Shown here piece after piece: positions 36,023 through 47,560 of a stretch of DNA of 64,000 bases. Origin of the DNA: Dastarcus helophoroides. Taxonomy: Eukaryota > Arthropoda > Insecta > Coleoptera > Bothrideridae. The position numbers and the translations under genes are program-made. Positions within the stretch are counted from its first letter, which is position 1, and each line of letters starts with the position of its first letter. Below the pieces are notes generated by a model. It saw nothing but the letters and a program-made list of their open reading frames with translations, made no database searches and was not told the DNA's origin. Location of the stretch: NCBI GenBank assembly GCA_028583605.1, contig CM053333.1, forward strand, positions 9,733,638 through 9,797,637, written 5' to 3'.

Positions 36023-36960
36023 TGTCTAATTGGATAAGAAATGAGCAAATTTTTTTTAACTTTCCTTTCTTGAGTTTCTGGTACCACCACTGATAGTTGT
36101 TCAAATGACTAAGAGGGAGTAGGCGAAAATGCAAATAAACAACAATTTATTTAAAATTCGCGATTCTTCTTTCAAAATATTTGTAAAATATTCAAACGTT
36201 CATTAAAAAAATGTCCTTAATTTTCATTTGAGTAAATGATTTCCATCTATCATCGGATCCTCTGATAATAGATAGAAGTCGTTCACTCAAATGAAAATTC
36301 ACGCTGGGGGACTTCTGGCCAGTTTGAGAGAGGCGCATCCAAATTTTTCAATAAAATTGGGCGGCTGAATGAATGACCAATCACAGAGATAACAAAATGA
36401 GACCAAAAACATATGTAACAAAATTTTTGGAAAAAAATCTGAGCGTAATATAAAAAAATAATAGAGTGTGTTCGAAGCATTAATTAAAAATGTTTTCCTT
36501 AGAGTTTAATCAGTCAACATTTAAGTTATTTCTCCACTGTCTTTGATGGCACCCAATTTTTTCCTGACTTGTTGCATCAAGTGGTGGGAGGTCAGATTAT
36601 CTATTTCCCGAATTTTTTGAGATTCGGGATTGTAACCGTTTTTCATTTCCGATCTTTTAATATTTATTATAGACCTGTTTAGCCAATATTACCCAAAAGT
36701 TGTCAGTTGGGCGTGTCTATGGAGGATTTTTGGACACAGAAGAAATGTTGCGACCCTCTAACCAATCTTTGGGTATTCTTTCTCGAATTGTCAGTTTATA
36801 CGCTATAGTTTTGTAAAATATATAACAAATATGATACCGAATATTCAACTGAGACAGGTTGTTTTCAGAGACAACTCGATACTAATTTATTTTCGATTAT
36901 TTCGCAGAGAACATTTTTTTGTTACATACGTTAAATGCTGGCCTAATCTTTAGGGAATCT
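36023..36960. other. complex sequence with one hairpin, no gene
   Basis: Apart from the palindrome at 36219-36299 I see no structure and no recognisable protein. Confidence 0.4.
36219..36299. repeat. 81 bp palindrome
   Basis: AATTTTCATTTGAGT (36219-36233) pairs with ACTCAAATGAAAATT (36285-36299), and further inside ATCTATCATC pairs loosely with GATAATAGAT. The loop contains GGATCC. No element family was recognised. Confidence 0.8.
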
Positions 36961-36964
36961 ATCT

Positions 36965-37232
36965 TAAATCCAGACTTTCATTTATCATTGTCCAATCAAT
37001 TTTCGACAGTGATGAGAGTTAAGACTTCAAATTATAGAGAGTAGGAAAGTCTGGGTTCAGATTATAGAATGTCGGCAAGCAAGATGCCATTCCTACAACT
37101 TCAAATTACCGAGGAGACCAAATCACACTGATTTTTTCCAGTTTATCGAATATTTTTCAAGGGACGGGGAAAAAAATTCAAATTACCGAAGATGTCAAAT
37201 TAACGAGTGCCAAGTTATTGCGAGGTGACTGT
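36965..37232 (-). mobile_element. pogo-like terminal fragment
   Basis: TCAAATTACCGAGG, TCAAATTACCGAAGATGTCA and AATTAACGAGTGCC lead up to TTATTGCGAGGTGACTGTA at about 37214-37232, so the end reads TACAGTCACCTCGCAATAA on the minus strand. This is the pogo/Tigger type of terminus with internal repeats of the same word. No transposase and no partner end were found. Confidence 0.5.
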
Positions 37233-37240
37233 ACAAGTTG

Positions 37241-37560
37241 AAATTTTGAAAAAAACTGAGATGAAAAAAAAAATATTTTTTAAATTGACATTTCAAAATT
37301 CAAAAATGTCACTTTCAACTGGAGATTTGGAGAATAATATTTTTTCAAACCTTGGAAAATTTTTCCACAAATTTCGACTTTACTATCGAATTTTCGTCTT
37401 TATTATCGAAATTTCGACTTTACCATCGAAAGTTCGTCTTTTTTACCCGACATTTTTATATTTTCTCATAATTTCGTCTTTTTTATAAAATTTTGATTTT
37501 AAAGTTGAGTTTTCAAGATTTGACCTGAAATTTCGGATGCAAAATCGATATTTCGAGTGT
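37241..37560. repeat. short T-rich satellite block
   Basis: Variants such as TTTATTATCGAAATTTCGAC in tandem between about 37360 and 37450. Confidence 0.6.
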
Positions 37561-38900
37561 GTGTTCGAAACTGTTACCCGCGAAACTAGAAAGTGGTGGC
37601 GAATGTGGAAATCGCGGATAACAAAACTGCAAATAAGGAGCTTTGACTGCATTACGCTGTGGTGATGAGGTTATAAAGCATCTGCGAGCTAAGAAATTCA
37701 ATTTAAGCGTTCCGAAAAAACATTCAAATAAATCGTCCGAGGGCATTACTTACAATCCGTCATAAAACAATAAATAGTATTGTCAAGTTTAGCTGTATAC
37801 ATTTGAAATATCTTTAGCGGAAATAGAGCATGGTAAAAAACGCTGGATATACGATGGCTCTCCGGCCATATAAGCATTCTACCCAAGCAGCATACATATG
37901 ACAGATAATGAGCTCCGATGAGAGTAAAAAGTGGGCGGTAATACCCAGCTCCAGCCTTTCAATGTGGCCAATACAAGTTCGATATTTGTCGAAATTTTCG
38001 AAATACGCTCCCGGAATTATTAAAAATGTGCCGGATTATTCACCCCACCGGGTACGTAATTTTATTCAAATGCGGCGTTTTGCATTCCTTTACCCGTACC
38101 CAGTAGTGTCTATAAATCAATTGTTACAAAAACTCACAGTATCAAAAGGTGTGATGATAATCGACCTCCCTAGAAGATGCGACCCTTGTTGAGGCAACAA
38201 AGGGTGTTTGATTCCATTTTTATATCCTTGCATGCCCACCCTTCTGTCGCATCCTCTCTAGATGAAAGCTCGCTCACTCGAAAAAATATCTTTGATCCCA
38301 ATTAGATTAATCTATTTAGTTTACCAAACAGAATACGTTGGCTGAATTTTCGCCCTAGCAATGTCAACAAACCGATGGATTGTCGAAGAAATTATGGAGA
38401 TTTTTAAAACACTCTCGTTTCGCAAATACTTCAATTCCATTAAGAGAAAATTGAGCCAGCTACCCAATAATTGAAGAGGGTTAACCTAATGCCTTGGTTT
38501 TTCGCTTTGTTGCTTTTTGGATGCTTACAAAATATCCATTCTAATTTTAACAGATTTGAATGCGATAGGCCTTTTCAAATGTACTACCTATCAATCAAGT
38601 TGGTATATTTAAATAATGTCAAATCAGCTGCCGAAATACGTATCGTGCAACATTTGTCGCTTGATACGTCAACAAAAATTTTGTCGCGCAAAACTGGACG
38701 TAAATTTCTTCATAATTTTTTTTATTAACAAACAGACCAGGCGAGAAGAATTAATGTATGTTTATAAATTATTTTTTGAAGAGCAAATATGCCCAAGTAC
38801 ATTTTTTTAGAAAATGTTACATTTTTTTGGAAAATGTTACATTTTTAATCGGCTTCAAACTTAAAATTTTAAACTGTTTTTCTCGATACTACGCCGTTGC
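37561..38900. other. island of complex sequence, no supported gene
   Basis: GC-richer than its surroundings, without repeats I can see. Short frames at 37908-38192 and 38471-38728 are open; the latter starts with a signal-peptide-like hydrophobic run, but neither resembles a known protein and no splice-consistent model could be built. Confidence 0.35.
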
Positions 38901-41130
38901 CTTCCTAAATAACCCATATCAGGAACATTAAATGTTCGTTAATGTCAAATAATTTCTTAAAATTGGATGACTTTTTGCAGAATGGAAACAATTTTAAAAA
39001 ACAGTTATTAAGAAATCGATAATTAAAGTTTGGCACTAATTTATAAATTACCAGTACAATTTTGCACAAGGCGACGAATTTCGAAAAAAAAAAATTGTAG
39101 AGAAAGTCGAATTTTGAGACAAAATCCAAATTTTGAGAAACGTAAATTATGAGAAAGAGAAATCTTAAACAAAAAGTCAAAATTTTAACAGGACGGATTT
39201 TGAGAAAAAAGTTGAGATTTTCAGAAAATCACAATTTCGAAAAAAGACGAATTTTGACAAAAATGTGAAAATTTTTAGAAAAAACGAATTTAGAAGAGGT
39301 CCTCATTGAAGAAATATTAACATAAATATCAGATTTTGGACTAAACATAAAATTTCGATAAAAAGTCAAACTTTAGGAAAACAGTTAAAATCTTTAAAAA
39401 GGTAGATTCTGGAAGGTAAACCTTTTTATAAAAAGAGTAATATTAAAAAAAACGTAATTTTCAAAAAAAGGCAAAACATTTTGTATTCCCTCGTTTAGTT
39501 TTTTTCTTTTATCTGAAGTTTTAAAGGAATAATCTTAATTTCGATTTACTGTAGTTTCGGCATATTTATCAAAGTTTTAATATAAATTTTGGGTATAGGC
39601 GTAGGCCGGATTTCGTTCAGGGAGGGAAATGAATCATTTTAAAAATTGTTTAAAAAATCCGGAAAACTTTCCTGTTGAGTAAATGTCTATTTTCATTCAA
39701 CTACATGAACTGAGGAATCGAATTTTCAGATTAATTTTGTAATTTGGAAATAAAGCCGAACTTTGCAAAAACAGTTAGAAAATTGAATTTAATATAAAAA
39801 CCGAACCTTTCGGAAAACTTCGAAAACTATCGGAATTTCAAAGATTTCGAAAAATAACGATTTTTGTAAAATACCGTCGAAATCTCGGGAAAAAGGTTGT
39901 AATCTCTTGAAGAAAAGTGACCATTTTCAAGAGAAAGTTTAATTTTGAAAAAACCAATTTTGGGAAAAAGTTGGAATGTTTAGAAAATCGTGTTTGAAAT
40001 GAAATCGTAACCTTTCGAAAAATCACAAAAAATGTTAAAAATTCAAAAAATTATATTTTTAAAGGTGGAGTTTTGTGAAAAAAAGACGCAATTTTCAGAA
40101 AAAGTTGGAACTTTGAGAAACATTTTTCACTGTAAGTGGGGATTTCCAGATTTCCAGATTTGAAGTACGAGCCAAAATTTCTAGAATAAGACAAATTCTG
40201 AAAAACATTAAATTTTCGGAAATTTAAATTACAAAAAATTCGGAAAGAACCGAATAGTAAAGAAATGAACAATTGTGAGAGAAAAAGGAGAATAAAATCG
40301 CAATTTCGAAAGCGACGAATTTAGAGAAAAACCCTATTTTGGCAAAGGATTTTTTCAGAAAACCAAAATTGAATAAAAACCCAACCTTTCAGAAGAACTC
40401 GAAAAATGCTGCAAACTTTAAAAATACTAAGAGTAAGACAAATTTTGAGAAACATAAAATTTTCGGAAATTGAAATTTAAAAAACTTCAGTAAAAACCGA
40501 ATAGTAAAAAAATGAAAGTTCAATTGTGAAACAAAAAAGAGAATAAAGTCCTAATTTCGAAAGCGACGAATTTTGAGAAAAATGCTATTTTGGCAAAGGA
40601 TTTTTTGAGAAAACCAAAATTGAATAAAAACCCAACCTTTTGGAAGAACTTGAAAAATGCTGAAAACTTTAAAAATACTAATATATTTCCAAAGGTCAAA
40701 TATTGTGAAAAAACTTGCAATTTCAAAAATACTTTTCTCACAATTTTTTATTTTTTATTCTAACTTTGACATATTTAAATTTTAATAAAGAAATTGAATG
40801 TACAAGAAATCTTTTTTTCGAAATTACCCAAAATTATGTTTCTCAACATTTTTAATTTTCGATACTATGCCGATCTAATTAAGAGAAAACAGACGAATTT
40901 CGTGAAAACTGAAATTTAAAGGAAAAGGCAATTTCGGGGAAAAAGTCCAGAAAGTTCCAGAAATTAAAACATCGCATTTTGAAATAAAAGTTAACATTTT
41001 GAAAATAAGATAAAATATGTAGTTGAAGTTTCTGAAGTCAAATTTAAAAAAGTCACAATTTTAAAAAAAGGCAAATATTCAGAAAAATGGCAGCATTTTG
41101 ATAGAAAAAATGATATTCTCTGTAATTTAT
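38901..41130. repeat. A-rich satellite, left half of a family G element split by a PLE
   Basis: GAGAAAAAAGTCAAAATTTT-type words dominate. At 39593-39610 the family G start TATAGGCGTAGGCCGGATTT appears, followed by ACATGAACTG and TTTTCAGATTAA as at 30042. A 165 bp segment is nearly duplicated at about 40290-40430 and 40530-40670 (AATTTCGAAAGCGACGAATT in both). Confidence 0.65.
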
Positions 41131-41227
41131 TTGCGAACTATTCATATTTGTATGCAGTTTTATTGGCTTTTTCTTCGCCGGTCACTCCTTTCACAATCCT
41201 AAATTTCAGTACCTTCTATTAAGGAAT

Positions 41228-41293
41228 GGCAATCTGTTTTAGATTGCCGCAAACAGCGATTGCGTTGGATCTTGGTTTGTGAATCGCTGTTTG
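41228..41293. repeat. two adjacent hairpins near the PLE 3' end
   Basis: GGCAATCT (41228-41235) pairs with AGATTGCC (41241-41248) around a GTTTT loop. CAAACAGCGATT (41250-41261) pairs with AATCGCTGTTTG (41282-41293) around a 20 nt loop. Both stems are perfect. They sit in the 3' region of the PLE transcript and could be structural signals of the element RNA. Confidence 0.85.
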
Positions 41294-41385
41294 GGACTCA
41301 ACACTGAAAAAACACTTAAAACTATATTAAAATTTAAACGACGTAAAAAAGAAATAAATAACAACAAGATTATTTAAAATTTGAA

Positions 41386-41420
41386 CGTTTCGGGCAGTGT
41401 TATTCTCTGCCCGTCGTCAG
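41386..41420 (-). ncRNA. hammerhead-like ribozyme motif, family C (PLE-linked)
   Basis: Minus strand: CTGACGA box (41414-41420), hairpin GGGCAG / CTGCCC with a 9 nt loop, then GAAACG (41386-41391). One nucleotide (C) separates the first box from the stem. Hammerhead ribozymes are known in the terminal repeats of PLEs, and this lies about 90 nt past the PLE stop codon on the coding strand. Only the catalytic boxes and stem II are evident by eye. Confidence 0.75.
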
Positions 41421-41507
41421 AAAACCGATTCAAATTTAAATTTATTCCTTTACAAATTTTTTTGTAAGCTGTCAGAAAGTAATTCTGACAGTTTATTAGG
41501 TTATTCC

Positions 41508-42788
41508 CTAGGTGATTCTAAGGCGACCCAGTTGTTTTTCTCGTTTTAACAATGGCAGCCACATACCATTAATATCAATCGAACAATTTGCGACACAGTT
41601 ATCTCCATTTAGTAAAATTAAAGCTGCTTCTTTAATTTTTCTTTTTTTATAATGTGTTTCTTTGCCAATAATGCAGGATTTTGTCCACTGAATTCTGTGA
41701 TCGTATTGAAAAGAGTGTTCGCAAATTTTCGATTTTGAAAAATCTCCCTTACTTAGGTAATTCTTATGTTCGTTAATACGAATCCACATAGGTCTGGATG
41801 TTTCACCTATGTAAATTTTGTTGCATTCGCAGGTTATTTTATAAATACAATTTTTAGTATGTTGTGTTTCATTTTTTGGTTTTGTATTTACTAGTAATGA
41901 TCTTAGAGTATTTTGGGTTTTGAATGCTGTACGTATATTGAACTTTTGGCCTATTCGTTTGATTTTATCCGAGAGACCTGGTATGTATGGAATAATCAAG
42001 GTTTTTTTATCTTGAATGTGTGATGTGTTTATGATGCCATGATTATGATTGTGTGATCCTGTTTCTCTTCTGTTTATAACTTTTTCCACAAAATCTTTTT
42101 GATACCCATTTTTTTGTAATACTGATGTAATATTAATTTTTTCTTTATTATATATTTCAGAACTCGTGCTGATATTTTTAGCTCTGTCAATTAAAGAAGT
42201 TATTACACCTATTTTTATATTTTTACTGTGATTTGATGTGTAATTTAGGTATCTATTTGTGTTTGTTGGTTTCCTATAAACAGATGTGTATATCCCATTT
42301 TGGCCCCTCTCAATTAACACATCGAGAAAGGGTAGTTTATTATCTAATTCAATTTCCAATGTAAATTTTATCGTTTGTTCTTGTTCGTTTATGAAGTTTA
42401 AAAATGGATTTATAGTATCTATTGAATGAGGCCAGATGGCAAACACATCATCTACATATCTCCACCAGACAAGTGGTCTTTGACTATAGTTCAGTATGAC
42501 TTTCTCCAGTTCTTCCATAAAAATATTAGCCATAAATGGTGATAACGGCGAACCCATCGCCATACCAAATTCTTGCTGATAGAATTCACTGTCTGTTTGG
42601 AAATATGTTGTTTTTACACAGAGTTGAATAAGACCCATAATGGCATCTACATCTAATTTTGTCTTATCTTTGAGACTTTCATCATTTGTGAGTTTATTTT
42701 TTATTATTTCTAGAGTTTTCTCTACAGGTACATTGGTGAAAAGACTGACCACACACCAAACAGTCGACATTTCTAGAAAAACTACCAA
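41508..42788 (-). CDS. PLE reverse transcriptase with GIY-YIG endonuclease, N-terminally truncated
   Basis: The open frame is 426 codons. RT motifs: SLFTNVP (residues 15-21), GMAMGSPLSPFMANIFME (75-92) and the catalytic YVDD (111-114, followed by VFAIW), then the LPFLDV segment (152-157) and YRKPTNTNRYLNY (171-183). The C-terminal GIY-YIG nuclease begins IYKITC (315-320) and KIYIGET (324-330), with R337 and E387 at the places of the catalytic Arg and Glu. PLEs copy RNA at a nicked target using these two activities. Complete PLE proteins are roughly twice as long; the N-terminal third to half, including the first catalytic Asp region of the RT, is missing. The first residues up to about WC are encoded by the flanking satellite, so the ATG is accidental and the product would be inactive on its own. 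Confidence 0.9.
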   Translation of the reverse strand: MVVFLEMSTVWCVVSLFTNVPVEKTLEIIKNKLTNDESLKDKTKLDVDAIMGLIQLCVKTTYFQTDSEFYQQEFGMAMGSPLSPFMANIFMEELEKVILNYSQRPLVWWRYVDDVFAIWPHSIDTINPFLNFINEQEQTIKFTLEIELDNKLPFLDVLIERGQNGIYTSVYRKPTNTNRYLNYTSNHSKNIKIGVITSLIDRAKNISTSSEIYNKEKINITSVLQKNGYQKDFVEKVINRRETGSHNHNHGIINTSHIQDKKTLIIPYIPGLSDKIKRIGQKFNIRTAFKTQNTLRSLLVNTKPKNETQHTKNCIYKITCECNKIYIGETSRPMWIRINEHKNYLSKGDFSKSKICEHSFQYDHRIQWTKSCIIGKETHYKKRKIKEAALILLNGDNCVANCSIDINGMWLPLLKREKQLGRLRIT

Positions 42789-44352
42789 ATGAAGTATTAA
42801 AGATCGAAATTTTCTAGAAAAAATTCAAAGAAGAAGAAGTATAATTTTGAGAATAGTTGTTTATGAAAAAACGAATTTTGAAAAAAAGTCAAAATTTTAA
42901 GAAAGATACGAATGTCTAGGAAAAATATTTAGTTTTCCGGGAACATACGGAACGGGATTTTAAGATAAATTTGAAATTTTCAAAAAAAGACGGATTTTGA
43001 GAAAAATATCCATGTTTCGATTTTTTAAATTCGTTTTTGAAAATTTCGATTTTTTTTTCTTTGAAAAACAAAAAAAAGATCAAAATTTTGAGAAAAATGT
43101 CGAAATTTAGTAAACACTCGAAATTTTTCAGGGAGAGTCTAATTTTGTCAAAATCTTAAAAATTTTAAAAAAATATCGAGAAAAAGGCAAATTTTAAGAA
43201 ACCTGTCACAGTTTTTGAAAAATCAAATTCCAAAAGATCAAAATTCAGAAAAACCTGATGTTAATAAAACTAAAGGAATTAACAAAAAACGAAATCTCTG
43301 AAAAACAGTCGACATTTCTAGAAAAATTCCCGAATGAAGCATCAAAGATCGAAATTTTCCAGAAAAAATTCAAACTTTAAGAAGAAGTATAATTTTGAGG
43401 ATAGGCGTTTATGAAAAAACCAATCTTGAAAAAAAGTCAAAATTTTGAGAAAGATACGAGTTTCCAGGAAAAATATTCAGATTTCCGGGAATATACAGGA
43501 TGGGATTTTAAGATAAATTTCAAATTTGCGAGAATTGACGAATTTTGAGAAAAATATCCAAATTTTGATTATTCTAAATTCGTTTTTGAAAATTTTGATA
43601 TTTTTCCTTGAAAAACAGAAAAAAAGATCAAAATCTTGAAAAAAAAGTCGAAATTTAGTAATCAAAATTTTTCAGAGAGAGTCTAATTTTGTCAAAATTT
43701 TGGAACAAGGACAAATTTTGAGAAAAATGTAATTTCTAGAATTTTCCTTGACCGCTTGAATCAGAGGCAGACATGCGCCCTGATCTGGCTTACCCTTAGT
43801 CAGAAAATGTCCAATAATGATATAAACGTCGAAATTTTGAAAAGCAATTTGTATTTTAGTTATAAACCATTCCAGAAAAAATTTTCTCGGAATTTTTGTC
43901 TTTTTACAAAATTTCTAAAAAAGTTATTGTAAAAATTTCCAGATAAATATTTTTATCAAAATATCGATCAAATTTTAAGGAAAACGGTAAATCTTGATAA
44001 AGAAGTAATAATTTTCAGAAAATTCAATTTTAAAGAAAAGCCGAAGTTTCCGAAAAAAATGAATTTTGAGATAAAAATTCGAAATTTTGATTAAAATCGG
44101 ATTCTGTTGACAGAAATCAAATTTTGGAAATAAATTTGAAATTTCGACAAAAATTTCTGAAAGAAGATGAATTTTGAGAAATAAGTCGAAATTTCGAGAA
44201 AATGTCAATAGCTTAAAGAAGAACGAATTTTGTCGAATGGAAATTTTTTAGAGAAAGTCTTCTCAGTTGAATATAAATTTTTGTTTAACTGCATGAGTCA
44301 GGGGGGGGCAAGCGCCCTACCCTGCCCTATTCTAAAAACACCTATGATTTTG
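42765..44352. repeat. A-rich satellite and right end of a family G element
   Basis: A segment of about 540 bp is tandemly duplicated: CAGTCGACATTTCTAGAAAA occurs at 42762 (where it overlaps the PLE junction) and at 43308, and the following 400 bp match. A GCGCCCTGATCTGGC tail occurs near 43770 and the main tail, GGGGGGGGCAAGCGCCCTA then CCTGCCCTATTCT and CCTATGA, at 44305-44348. The last 560 bp match 60355-60920. Confidence 0.7.
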
Positions 44353-44462
44353 GAAAATTGAAATATAAATGTTGTCCCTTGAAACCAAGAAAGATTAAAA
44401 AACACAACAAAGGTTGCTCCAACACGTTTCGACAGCCAAGCTATCATCTTCAGAGAGATACT
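44353..44462 (-). mobile_element. family A insert, copy A3 (single arm) with 12 bp target duplication
   Basis: CCTATGATTTTG flanks the insert on both sides (44341-44352 and 44463-44474). The insert is one arm of family A, in minus sense: it starts AGTATCTCTCTGAAGATGAT and ends near TTCAATTTTCC. Because the duplication is exact, this copy fixes both ends of the single-arm form: the 5' end lies about 10 nt before the CTGAAGA box. It landed in the tail of the family G element. Confidence 0.9.
44425..44453 (-). ncRNA. hammerhead-like ribozyme motif, family A (copy A3)
   Basis: CTGAAGA (44447-44453), hairpin GATAGC-TTG-GCTGTC, GAAACG (44425-44430), all on the minus strand. The first box lies about 10 nt from the exact 5' end of the insert, as expected if the element RNA had been trimmed by a hammerhead, which cuts just upstream of stem I. 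Confidence 0.65.
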
Positions 44463-44474
44463 CCTATGATTTTG

Positions 44475-45966
44475 CGGCTAACAATAAGACCAATCTTTGA
44501 TGCAATATTTCATCATTTAAGATGCGTAGATGCTTAAGATGTATGGAAATTTGATACAGGTTGTGCATAATGTTAATTTTTAGACTGTCGGAAGAATCCA
44601 ATATTCTAGTTTCTTGATAGCGATCGAATTTTGAAACACTCGGTTAATTGTAACAGTTGGCTGGGAATAATTTCAAAGTAAAATGAATTTCATCATGAAA
44701 TTTTATTATCAAACCATTGACAAAAATAGATATGTATTACACATTTTTTTCAGACAAAGTACCATTACGAGAACGCTTGAAAGCAATTAGAAATACCATT
44801 GCTTCTGCTTTCTTTATAAAATAATTACATCGACCGTTAAATGTTATGTTTTTAAGCACATGTATTTTATTACATATGAAAAACAAAGAATTTTTATTCG
44901 ATTATTAGTTGAGGTATAAAAGGTATCTTAAATCCATCATTAGTGATTGTTGAAATAGAAATTGATCGCGACTAACGATTGACAGAAGTAACAATTCCTG
45001 CGAGGTAAAAACCTAAATGTTTATAATAATCGAAAAAACGGAGTAACTGTATTCTCGGTCTCGCTAATGATGGAAATTGCAGATCCTACAATAGATGCTA
45101 GTTATTGGAATAAAAGTAGTTCCATTTAAGTTAAACGCGCCTCTAGGGAAGCTATAAAAAGCGATACAAAGTTAAGAAAGTAGTTAACATTTGTCTGCCG
45201 CCATTTTGAAGTCACATCGAAGAAAATCGCTTCACGCACTGGCTATGTAGACGGATAATTGTATGTCCAAGCAAAAATGTGCAGCTATGTAGCAATGGCG
45301 ATCCAAGTTCGCAAAACAAACTGATACGATGAATTCAATGACATCCACATAGCCTTTAGACGATCACAGAATATCAATAAAGTCATATCCAATCGCTGGC
45401 GACCGACAACAGGCTAACGACCGACTTTTTTTATTTCATTAACTAAGTTTTCGTAAACAGACGCGAGAATTCCATTTAACCTTATTGCCAACAAAAAACT
45501 TCATTCTTAATTAAGCGACGAGTTTATATTCCGCCACTAGATTGTAATCTTTAGAACATAATGGCGTTTTGTCAAATATGATGAATGGCGCGATATCGAT
45601 TGCCCCTTGTTAAATCTTGAGGTCAAAACATATCATTAAATACTTGCGTGATGAAAAATTCAAAATTTTCCAGGGTAGGGCGTCGCTCTAAAACAGAATC
45701 CAATCTGTACACCTCTATATATGCGAGGTAAACATTCAAAAAGCCAATGTATGTAAATTGTTCTTGTTTACCATATGCATGCTCATTGTAACATATTTTA
45801 TAGTGTTACGGACCGTATCGTGGTACTTTATAGCTATTAGTACCATAAATGTTTACGCGAGGAAAAACGCCTTACTCCTAAAGCTCGCTGTCTAATAAAC
45901 ACCACTAAATAAATGAAAGTTTAGCTTAGACCGAGTTTGGCTCGAAATATTCCCGGACTCTTAATG
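44475..45966. other. complex sequence, no gene seen
   Basis: About 1.5 kb of ordinary-composition DNA without recognisable frames or repeats. A TCCAGGGTAGGGCGTCGCTCT word at about 45670 is loosely like family G tails, but nothing else supports an element there. Confidence 0.4.
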
Positions 45967-46725
45967 TTCACCATTCGACACGATCACTAAAAAAAGGAGA
46001 AATTCCGTTGCACATTCGACTCTCGATAATTTGAAATTCAAGGAACCAAAGGAAAAGTTCAAATTACCGAAAGTTCAAAATAATAAGAGACTGGTGGATC
46101 CAGGTGATTTTCGATTTGTTAAAAAGTTTCGACTATTGTCGAAAAATTCCCTTTATTAATTTCAACTTTTTTGAAAATTGTAACTGTCTAAAAGATTCGA
46201 TTTTTTCAAAATTTCGATTTTCTTTTGGAAAATTTGATCTTTCTTGATAATATAGATTTTTTTGAAAAATTTGAATTTTTGTAAATTTGTTTTTTAAATT
46301 TTGTTTATTTTTCGAAAAATTTGAACATTTCTACGTTCATCATTCGGCACAATCACTAAAAAAGTAGGAATTCCGTTATACAGTCGACTTTGGATAATTT
46401 GAAATTCAAGGAACGAAAGAAGAACCGAAAGTCCAAAATAATAAGAGAGTGGTGTATCCAGGTGATTGTCGATTTGTTAAAAAGTTTCGACTATTTTCGA
46501 AAAATTCCCTTTTTTATTTCAACTAGTTTGAAAATTGTAACTGTCTACAAGATTTGATTTTTTCAAAATTTCAATTTTCTTTTGAAAAATTTAATCTTTC
46601 TTGATGATATAGATTTTTCTCAAAATATTGACTTTTTGTAAATTTGTTTTGATTATTTTTCGAAAAATTTGAACATTTCTACGTTCATCATTCGACACAA
46701 TCACTAAAAAAAAGTAGTGGAAAAT
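45967..46725 (+). repeat. tandem units carrying pogo-like ends (two units and a partial third)
   Basis: CATTCGACACGATCACTAAA-type starts occur at about 45971, 46340 and 46688 (spacing about 350-370). Each of the first two is followed by the pogo-like terminal word (CATTCGACTCTCGATAATTT; CAGTCGACTTTGGATAATTT), AAATTCAAGGAAC, AATAATAAGAGA and TTTTTCGAAAAATT. A matching single segment lies at 33093. It is non-coding. Confidence 0.75.
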
Positions 46726-47560
46726 TGTTACGGTTTTTGGAAACAACGATTTTTTTAAAAGTGGACTTTTTTCAAAAATTCAACATGTTTTAAAATTTTG
46801 TTTCAAAATTTTTTTACCAAAATTTGACTTCTCTCAAAATTTAAACTATTTTGAAAATTTCGGCTATCCTTCAAAAGATCAACTGGCATAAAGCAAAATG
46901 CGTTTGTTTAAATATCGACTATTTTTAAAAATTTTGAATTTCATCAAAAATTTAGGTATTATTTTCAATTTTTCTTTGAAAATTTCGACTTTTTAAATCA
47001 TCGAGATTTTAAGCAGCTTGAATTTTTGAAAATTTCTACATTTTTTTTAAAATTTAAACATTATTTTTTTATTTCCAATTCAAATTTTGGGTTAAGAAAA
47101 AGTGTTTGACTGTTTTGTACATTTATCCAAAATGTTAGAATATTAATTTTTCAATATTTCTACTAACCTAAAACATTTCTACTTTTCTGATAATTTTGAC
47201 ATTTCTTCAAAATTTAAACTGTTCGAAAATTTTGCGCTTTTTTTTGAAAATTTGTCTCAACATTATTTCTATATTTTGACTATTTTTGAAATTTTAAACT
47301 ATTTTTCAACTATTTCTTAGTGAAGGTTCTGAAGATTTTAAATTATAAAAAGAAATATATCTACCTTTTTAGGTTTAGGTTTTTGAAATGTTTAGTTTCT
47401 TCTTAAAATTCCGAGTTTAAATGTGAAACATAATTTTTTTCTCTAAAATTTTGATTTAAAACTTGAAATCTATGCACTTTTTTAAAAATTTATAATTCTA
47501 TTTCCAAAAATTTGAACTCTCTTTTTTAAGTTTAAACCCAAAATTCTGAAAAGAGATGAG
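46726..47560. repeat. T-rich degenerate satellite
   Basis: Plus-strand form of the window-wide motif, strongly degenerated, without usable period. Confidence 0.6.

Larger units (their letters stand above)
41132..42764 (-). mobile_element. Penelope-like retroelement (PLE), 5'-truncated
   Basis: The minus strand reads, in order: a truncated PLE reading frame (stop at 41508), a short AT-rich spacer with a small hairpin (CTGTCAGAATTACTTTCTGACAG), a hammerhead-like motif (41386-41420), then about 250 bp with two strong hairpins at 41228-41248 and 41250-41293. A-rich satellite resumes on both sides. The upstream boundary falls about 8 codons into the open frame, inside the words shared with the satellite at 43310 (CAGTCGACATTTCTAGAAAA). 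The frame is still intact, so this insertion is young compared with the other elements here. Confidence 0.85.

Noticed and set aside
38471..38728. 85-codon frame with a signal-peptide-like start
   Set aside because: No family resemblance, no conserved cysteine pattern, and it runs into AT-rich DNA; random hydrophobic starts are common in such DNA.
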